Source of the DNA: Oscillospiraceae bacterium
Lineage (GTDB): Bacteria > Bacillota > Clostridia > Oscillospirales > Ruminococcaceae
Assembly: GCA_009784765.1 (NCBI GenBank)
Contig: WQXP01000026.1
Coordinates: 1-9,975 of the forward strand
DNA: 9,975 nucleotides
Direction: 5' to 3'
Shown here: piece after piece, positions 5,983-9,975 of the stretch
How positions within the stretch are numbered: the stretch's first letter is position 1
Layout of the letters: every line of letters starts with the position of its first letter
Notes under the pieces: generated by a model
The model's input: only the letters and a program-made list of their open reading frames with translations
Told to the model about the DNA's origin: nothing
Database searches by the model: none
Program-made: the position numbers and the translations under genes

Positions 5983-6011
5983 ATCATATCATGTTTTTCG
6001 AGGCTTGTCAA
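5983..6011 (-). promoter_or_regulatory. Sigma-A promoter of the 33-aa ORF
   Basis: On the minus strand TTGACA (6011-6006) is exact and TATGAT (5988-5983) has one mismatch, with exactly 17 bp between. RNA would start near 5976 and run through the 33-codon ORF to the hairpin at 5753-5791, about 225 nt in all. It lies just behind the yebC stop, so the module does not depend on readthrough. Confidence 0.82.
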
Positions 6012-6048
6012 GCGTTTGCGAGAAATTTCGCGCTATAATTCTACAGCT

Positions 6049-6606
6049 CTACTCTTCCCCGCCGCTTGCATTATGCCAGACTTCCTGAACATCGTCATTA
6101 TCGTCGAGCATTTCGAGCAAAGTATCGAACTTCTTCACCTGCTCCTCGTCGGTTAGTTCTACATAGCTGATTGCCTCACGCTCACCGTTTTCGTCAATGT
6201 CGCCGAACATGAAAGACGCGCAGCCCGTCGCGCCGAGATTTCCGCCATACTTGCTGAAGATATGGCGCATTTCCCCTGCTGTGCGATTGCGATTGTCGGT
6301 GAGACAATCGACGATAATCGCGACACCGCCCGGCCCGTAGCCTTCGTAGGTACAGGATTCATAGTCGTTTTTTTCGCCGCCTGCTGCTTTTTTGAGCAGG
6401 CGGTCGATGTTATCACCGGGAATGTTGTTTGCTTTTGCTTTCGCGACTAAATCGCGAAGACGGTAGTTGACGTTAGGGTCGCTGCTGCCGTTTTCGCGAA
6501 TGCAGACGAGAATTTCCCGCGAGATTTTGGTGAAGACCTTGGCTCTCGCCCCGTCTTTGACTTCTTTTTTGCGCTTGATGTTGTTCCACTTAGAATGACC
6601 TGCCAT
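6049..6606 (-). CDS. yebC: YebC/PmpR-family protein, short form lacking the middle domain
   Basis: A 185-aa YebC-family protein. These bind nucleic acid and have been described as transcription regulators; recent work on relatives also links them to translation, easing ribosome stalling at proline runs. The first domain is intact: [14 protein letters not shown] (1-14), VFTKISREI (24-32), [12 protein letters not shown] (56-67), [20 protein letters not shown] in outline (86-105) and [12 protein letters not shown] (117-128). The end is also typical: [17 protein letters not shown] (163-179). Between about 135 and 150, however, only some 15-20 residues stand where the family normally has a further domain of roughly 60-70, so the protein is clearly shorter than the usual 240-odd. 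The reading frame is open throughout, suggesting a clean internal loss rather than decay. ATG 6606 is chosen for the MAGHSKW start and for GGTAGGGGG just upstream. It is the last gene of the minus-strand cluster. Confidence 0.88.
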   Translation of the reverse strand: MAGHSKWNNIKRKKEVKDGARAKVFTKISREILVCIRENGSSDPNVNYRLRDLVAKAKANNIPGDNIDRLLKKAAGGEKNDYESCTYEGYGPGGVAIIVDCLTDNRNRTAGEMRHIFSKYGGNLGATGCASFMFGDIDENGEREAISYVELTDEEQVKKFDTLLEMLDDNDDVQEVWHNASGGEE

Positions 6607-6632
6607 AATTCCCCCTACCTTCCGACTAAAAT

Positions 6633-6677
6633 AACTGTCAATTGTCAACTGTCAACTGTCAACTGCCGTCAACTGTC
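6633..6677. repeat. AACTGTC heptamer tandem repeat
   Basis: Six head-to-tail units of AACTGTC: four plain copies (one of them the last), one AATTGTC variant at 6640-6646, and one copy stretched to AACTGCCGTC at 6661-6670. The array fills most of the gap between yebC and the 48-aa gene, and its last unit overlaps that gene's stop codon (TGA at 6676-6678). Heptamer arrays of this type are prone to slippage. Confidence 0.9.
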
Positions 6678-6822
6678 AAGACCAGCCGTAGTCGTCGTAA
6701 TCTTCCCATTTTTCACGTTGCTGGCTTGCTTGGGTGAGTTTGTACAGCAGGAAAAGCCCCGCTACTACGATTGCCGCCGCCGCCGCGATTGTCGGTATTA
6801 ACCAGTTTGCTCTTTTTTTCAT
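6676..6822 (-). CDS. 48-aa single-pass membrane protein, unknown
   Basis: I do not recognise a family. ATG 6822 follows GAGGAGGAA (6831-6839) eight bases upstream, an excellent ribosome site. The peptide has a basic start MKKRANW, one membrane helix with a run of alanines (about 8-26, IPTIAAAAAIVVAGLFLLY), a short polar stretch TQASQQREK, and a very acidic aromatic end EDYDDYGWS. It should sit with the acidic tail on one side of the membrane. It lies 37 bp after rsmI and 69 bp before yebC on the same strand, so it is probably co-transcribed. The basic N-terminus could also read as a signal anchor, favouring an outside C-terminus. The stop codon overlaps the last heptamer repeat unit. Confidence 0.7.
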   Translation of the reverse strand: MKKRANWLIPTIAAAAAIVVAGLFLLYKLTQASQQREKWEDYDDYGWS

Positions 6823-6854
6823 GATGTGTGTTCCTCCTCAGGCGCATTTGTCAA

Positions 6855-6896
6855 GCAATTCATGAGTGCGGGCAAAGCCCGCCCTCTGCGAATTGC
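6855..6896. other. Nested inverted repeat over the rsmI stop codon
   Basis: An inner perfect stem GCGGGC/GCCCGC (6868-6873 with 6877-6882, AAA loop) lies inside an outer stem GCAATTC/GAATTGC (6855-6861 with 6890-6896). It covers the last codons and the TGA of rsmI. No U tract follows in the minus direction, so it is unlikely to be a simple terminator; it may protect or pause the RNA between rsmI and the 48-aa gene. Confidence 0.5.
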
Positions 6897-7621
6897 TCTT
6901 CTTTTGCGTACTTATTTTTTTTTATTTTCTTAGGAGGCTTAGAAGCCCCCTCAACGACTATTACATACTCGCCCTTAGGCGATTTGCCGTCATACACGGC
7001 GATTAGTTCCGATAAAAGCCCGTTCTCGACTTGTTCATAAAGTTTCGTAATTTCGCGGCACAGTGCGGTTTTTCTGTCCCCGAAAGCCCCGAGCAAGTCG
7101 CCGAGTGTCCGTATCAATTTGTGGGGGGCTTCATAGAACACAAGAACATGAGGCAAAGCCGTGAGCCGCTCAAGGCGCGACCTGCGCTTTGCTTTCTCGA
7201 GAGGCAGAAACCCCTCAAAGACATACTGTGAAGTCGGAAATCCTGACAGTGCAAGAGCCGCCGTGACTGCACAAGCCCCCGGGACTGCGTATACAGGAAC
7301 GCCGCTGCTGCGGCAATCGCGGACTAACACTGCCCCCGGGTCAGAAATACAGGGCATTCCCGCGTCTGATACTAACGCACATGATTCCCCCGATTGCAGC
7401 CGTCCGACTATTTCGACAGACTTTGCCGCCTCATTATGCTCATGGTAGGCAACCAATCGCGCTTTAATCCCGAGCTTCGAGAGCAACAGCCCCGTGTTGC
7501 GCGTGTCTTCCGCCGCAATCAAATCGACGTTTGCGAGGGTATACTTAGCGCGTTCGCTAATGTCCGACAAATTCCCGATTGGCGTTCCGACGATGTACAA
7601 CGCGCCTTTTTCTACCGCCAT
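6860..7621 (-). CDS. rsmI: 16S rRNA (cytidine(1402)-2'-O)-methyltransferase RsmI
   Basis: A 253-aa member of the tetrapyrrole-methylase-fold family; RsmI transfers a methyl group from S-adenosylmethionine to the 2'-O of C1402 in 16S rRNA, tuning decoding at the P site. Diagnostic motifs are all present: ALYIVGTPIGNLSDIS (7-22), IAAEDTRNTGLLL (35-47), VSDAGMPCISDPG (84-96), the VPGACAVTAALALSGFP run (113-129), and FYEAPHKL later on. The C-terminus is short and Lys-rich (KPPKKIKKNKYAKEE), and the protein is slightly shorter than the usual 270-290 aa. ATG 7621 lies inside the end of the trmN6-like gene (10-nt overlap), with GGGGGTGA upstream, indicating translational coupling. Pairing with a TrmN6-like gene matches the yabB-rsmI neighbourhood of Bacillus, although the GIY-YIG gene found between them there is absent. 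Confidence 0.93.
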   Translation of the reverse strand: MAVEKGALYIVGTPIGNLSDISERAKYTLANVDLIAAEDTRNTGLLLSKLGIKARLVAYHEHNEAAKSVEIVGRLQSGESCALVSDAGMPCISDPGAVLVRDCRSSGVPVYAVPGACAVTAALALSGFPTSQYVFEGFLPLEKAKRRSRLERLTALPHVLVFYEAPHKLIRTLGDLLGAFGDRKTALCREITKLYEQVENGLLSELIAVYDGKSPKGEYVIVVEGASKPPKKIKKNKYAKEEQFAEGGLCPHS

Positions 7622-8229
7622 TTCACAATCACCCCCGGCTTCGCGCCTTTCTTGCCGCTAATCAGAAACAGCCGCGCCGTGTCGGAGTTTTTGGCAGAAA
7701 TCAGCGTAATTTCTTTCGGCTCAATCGCGAATTTCTGCATAACTGCGATTGTTTCGGCAAGTCGCGGAGCAGTCATGCACATTTTCAGCTTGCCGCCGAA
7801 TTTGAGCAGCACCGCCGCCGCTTTCACGACATCTTCTAAGCTGCAGCCACCCTCATATCGAGCGGTTTTGTGAGCCGCATCCGCCCTTTCGAACCCACTG
7901 CCGAGTTTATAATAAGGAGGGTTTGCTGTAACTAAATCCACAGCTTCCTGGCCGATTTGTTTGAGACTATCCTCACAACGCAAATCCCCGTGAATGAGCT
8001 TAATCTGCGGATACAACTCCGCGTTTGCACGAATCAGCTCTGCCGCCGTGTCTTGAATCTCCACCGCGAAGACCGCCTTTGCGCGATTAAGCATGACAGG
8101 AATAATCCCGCACCCGGAGCAAAGGTCAACGACAATCTTGTTCTTGAGGTCGGCTGTGTCCGCAAACTCTGCTAAAAGAACCGAATCAGTCCCGTATTTA
8201 TGCGCGTCGGAAGTGAGTATATTAAGCAT
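7612..8229 (-). CDS. trmN6: TrmN6-like tRNA1(Val) (adenine37-N6)-methyltransferase
   Basis: A 205-aa class I SAM-dependent methyltransferase. It has the lead-in HKYGTDSVLLAEFA (10-23), SAM motif VVDLCSGCGIIPVML (33-47), acidic VEIQ (56-59) for ribose binding, GDL (81-83), and the adenine-N6 catalytic motif NPPYY (103-107). This pattern fits TrmN6/YfiC (YabB in Bacillus), which methylates A37 of tRNA1(Val). The N-terminus is about 20 residues shorter than usual, lacking the DERxDxL-type opening. ATG 8229 is nonetheless supported by GGGGTGA six bases upstream, itself overlapping the previous gene's stop. The gene overlaps rsmI by 10 nt. The exact RNA substrate cannot be told from the sequence, and a related N6-adenine specificity remains possible. 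Confidence 0.83.
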   Translation of the reverse strand: MLNILTSDAHKYGTDSVLLAEFADTADLKNKIVVDLCSGCGIIPVMLNRAKAVFAVEIQDTAAELIRANAELYPQIKLIHGDLRCEDSLKQIGQEAVDLVTANPPYYKLGSGFERADAAHKTARYEGGCSLEDVVKAAAVLLKFGGKLKMCMTAPRLAETIAVMQKFAIEPKEITLISAKNSDTARLFLISGKKGAKPGVIVKWR

Positions 8230-8235
8230 TGTTGT

Positions 8236-9096
8236 TCACCCCGCAGCTGTGCCGAACACGTTATACAGAGCGACTGCCGTAACAAGAGCAATCGAAGTCG
8301 CGATAATGCGGGTTTGACGCCGCCCTCCGCAACTGACCAAAGCAATCAAAAGCCCCATAAAACTGAACATAATCGACACGTGCATGAGTTGTGAATCGGT
8401 TAATCCCGCAGCAGTCGTCGTGAAATATGCCGCGAAAATCGCCCCGAGAACAGTAACGCCGGTGAGGATTGTTCGCAAGTTCAGCCCGTGAGTGAAAACG
8501 CCGCAAACCATCACAAACAAGACAAGAGGAGTCGCGATTTCTAAGCACCCGACGCTCCCGAAACTTGCGAAAACGGCCGCTAACAGAGCGAACATTGCCA
8601 AAATTGAAAACCGCATAAAGTTTTTAGGGACATTTTCGGCAACCGCTTCCCGGCGAATGAGCAGATGCCTCACGAACACGCACAACCCGAGTACCCCCGC
8701 CCCCCATGTTGACAGCGCAAAGCGGTAGAGGTTTCCGACAAGGTCGTATAGCGAAAAGCTTATGAAAAAGCCAAACTCGTGAAGCCCGAAAGCACCGTAA
8801 ACACCGAGCGCAACAAGCACTGCCGCGAATACGCCTGCGCAAATCGCGAATGTGCGAAGGGGTACAATTTCGCATTTCAGGAACACCCGCGCAAGAACAA
8901 TCGTCGCGACGGTTGCCGCCGCAATCACAGACATTCGCACATCAGCAAGCACAGAAGCCGCCGAAACCAAAGCGAGCAACCCCGCCGCAAATCGCCGAGC
9001 CGCTACCCGCTTGTGCGAAACGCTCGCCGCTGTGAAAAGCCCTGCGGCAATCAACAGTGGCAGAGCGAAGAGAGTAATCCCGTTAATAACACCCAT
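8236..9096 (-). CDS. Polytopic integral membrane protein, unknown
   Basis: I do not recognise a family. The 286-aa product is hydrophobic throughout, with about eight to ten likely membrane helices (for example near 5-25, 35-70, 83-103, 125-145, 158-176, 182-203, 210-230, 240-260 and 266-283) and short basic loops such as SHKRVAARR, RHLLIRRE and GGRRQTR, which suggest cytoplasmic positions. No catalytic or ligand motif stands out. ATG 9096 is preferred because a GGGG stretch lies about 8-12 nt upstream; a GTG at 9111 would add five residues but lacks a ribosome site. Its TGA overlaps the ribosome site of trmN6 six bases away, so expression is coupled to the RNA methyltransferase genes. It starts 24 bp after the RING-type membrane protein, and the two may work together. 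Confidence 0.75.
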   Translation of the reverse strand: MGVINGITLFALPLLIAAGLFTAASVSHKRVAARRFAAGLLALVSAASVLADVRMSVIAAATVATIVLARVFLKCEIVPLRTFAICAGVFAAVLVALGVYGAFGLHEFGFFISFSLYDLVGNLYRFALSTWGAGVLGLCVFVRHLLIRREAVAENVPKNFMRFSILAMFALLAAVFASFGSVGCLEIATPLVLFVMVCGVFTHGLNLRTILTGVTVLGAIFAAYFTTTAAGLTDSQLMHVSIMFSFMGLLIALVSCGGRRQTRIIATSIALVTAVALYNVFGTAAG

Positions 9097-9120
9097 AGCT
9101 TGCAACCCCACACTTTCGTA

Positions 9121-9933
9121 TCAGTTAGCTAAAATAGCGGGAATACCCACTCCGAAACGCTGTAAAACAATGAGAATCAAGAAAAACGCAATTACCGCTT
9201 CTAATGCCCCGCGCAAAATCCCGGGCTTGCCCTTGATTTTGAGAAGTTCCGGGTAGCTAATCATTCTGCGCATATCGTCGGGCAGCCCTTGATAAAACTT
9301 GCGAAGCCCTCTTATTTTTGCCGCACAGTGCCGCAGATAGACATAATCGTTAAACAACAGCATCAACAGAGTAACAAGAGGCAAAATCGGCAAAAGCGGA
9401 AAATATAACTGCAGCACGAACGCCCCCAGCACAATAAACCCAATCAACCGCATTCCGCGATAAAATTGGTAGAACGGCGGCAGAAGCCCCGCATATATAT
9501 TAAGATTAGTAACTTTGACTTGCGGTGCTGCCACCCTCTGCTCAAATTCGAGTGAATCATGGGCAATTTGCATATACACGCCGAGTTCTTCTTTGCTTGC
9601 CCCGAAAATATCGCGGACTTCATTCGGGCTTTCGGCGTATACAGTGTCGGGCTTACTGTCATCATGGATTCCTGCGTTCGGCGCATTTTGCGCGTTTTGC
9701 GAATCTTGATTTTCCTGAGCGTCACGAATCCTCTTAAACTCTTCAAGGGCATTAAGCGCCCGCCCGAGTTGCTCGATTTGCGCGTGTTTATCCGCGTTGA
9801 TACACTGCCCGAGTTCGCCGTAACAAGCCCTGTGATGAGGCAAGCCACAGTCCGGGCATACGACTACATCTGCAGTATCCGCAAAAAGTTCACTGCATAC
9901 AGGGCATTTCCCCCCTGCGAATTTGTTCGCCAA
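9121..9933 (-). CDS. Membrane protein with N-terminal RING-type zinc domain
   Basis: A 270-aa protein. Residues 10-50 carry a cysteine/histidine array C10-x2-C13, C26-x2-C29, H33, H34, C37, C44 and H50, with the sequence CPDCGLPHHRACYGELGQC (26-44), typical of the prokaryotic RING finger family 1 (Prok-RING) found in Clostridia. A charged, Gln/Asn-rich linker (about 55-100) follows, then a region with YAGLLPPFYQFYRGMRL (147-163), two close membrane helices (about 163-196), and one more near the C-terminus (about 243-260). The layout of zinc domain, linker and membrane part recalls small DUF2628-like membrane proteins. Whether it acts with ubiquitin-like proteins is unknown, and most bacterial relatives are uncharacterised. 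TTG 9933 is chosen over GTG 9942 because of the ribosome site at 9939-9948. It is the first gene of the minus-strand cluster. Confidence 0.78.
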   Translation of the reverse strand: MANKFAGGKCPVCSELFADTADVVVCPDCGLPHHRACYGELGQCINADKHAQIEQLGRALNALEEFKRIRDAQENQDSQNAQNAPNAGIHDDSKPDTVYAESPNEVRDIFGASKEELGVYMQIAHDSLEFEQRVAAPQVKVTNLNIYAGLLPPFYQFYRGMRLIGFIVLGAFVLQLYFPLLPILPLVTLLMLLFNDYVYLRHCAAKIRGLRKFYQGLPDDMRRMISYPELLKIKGKPGILRGALEAVIAFFLILIVLQRFGVGIPAILAN

Positions 9934-9938
9934 TATCG

Positions 9939-9948
9939 TCACCCCCTC
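9939..9948 (-). promoter_or_regulatory. Ribosome binding site setting a TTG start
   Basis: On the minus strand GAGGGGGTGA ends five bases before TTG 9933. The in-frame GTG at 9942 lies inside this site and so cannot use it. This favours TTG as the start of the RING-type membrane protein. Confidence 0.7.
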
Positions 9949-9975
9949 GCCGATAAAATCGTACTATTTTTATTA

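Noticed and set aside
6049..6606. yebC as a pseudogene
   Set aside because: The frame is uninterrupted, both ends of the family are conserved and the ribosome site is good, so a short functional form is more likely.
1..9975. CRISPR array, tRNA, rRNA or insertion sequence
   Set aside because: No regularly spaced repeats with unique spacers, no cloverleaf-like sequence, and no transposase or terminal inverted repeats were seen.

Overview
The window looks like the chromosome of an uncultured spore-forming Clostridia (Firmicutes, probably Oscillospirales-like) from a plant-fibre-degrading habitat such as a gut or rumen. The grounds are sporulation genes (spoIIIAH, yunB), purine-rich Shine-Dalgarno sites of the AAGGAGG/GGGGTGA type before almost every gene, sigma-A promoters close to TTGACA-17-TATAAT, and a secreted GH11 xylanase. 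The taxonomic placement is inference.

Left part, plus strand (1-2272): the 3' part of spoIIIAH, a hairpin that looks like the end of the spoIIIA operon but also holds the yunB ribosome site, yunB, then a two-gene phage-style lysis cassette (Hol44-like holin; cytoplasmic M23 peptidase with a LysM domain). The block closes with a strong hairpin at 2234-2272 that can serve both strands.

Middle, minus strand (2283-5614): a promoter at 3227-3255 drives a DNA-binding-type protein (divergent Xre-like head joined to a histone H1-like Lys/Ala/Pro tail with an AT-hook-like motif) and a 56-aa YjfB-like protein. Upstream lies a 765-aa secreted GH11 endoxylanase with two related carbohydrate-binding modules separated by cysteine-rich segments.

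The intergenic region 5615-6048 is not empty. It holds two near-perfect convergent sigma-A promoters (5653-5681 plus; 5983-6011 minus), a 33-codon minus-strand ORF with a good ribosome site and a roughly 90-nt leader, and a shared bidirectional terminator hairpin (5753-5791). This is the architecture of a type I toxin-antitoxin module and is the best candidate here for something undescribed.

Right part, minus strand (6049-9933): a compact co-directional cluster, in transcription order a RING-type zinc/membrane protein, a polytopic membrane protein, trmN6-like tRNA methyltransferase, rsmI (overlapping trmN6 by 10 nt), a 48-aa single-pass membrane protein, a heptamer tandem repeat, and a YebC-family protein that lacks most of its usual middle domain. 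The trmN6-rsmI pairing matches the yabB-rsmI neighbourhood known in Bacillus. I saw no tRNA, rRNA, CRISPR array or insertion sequence.
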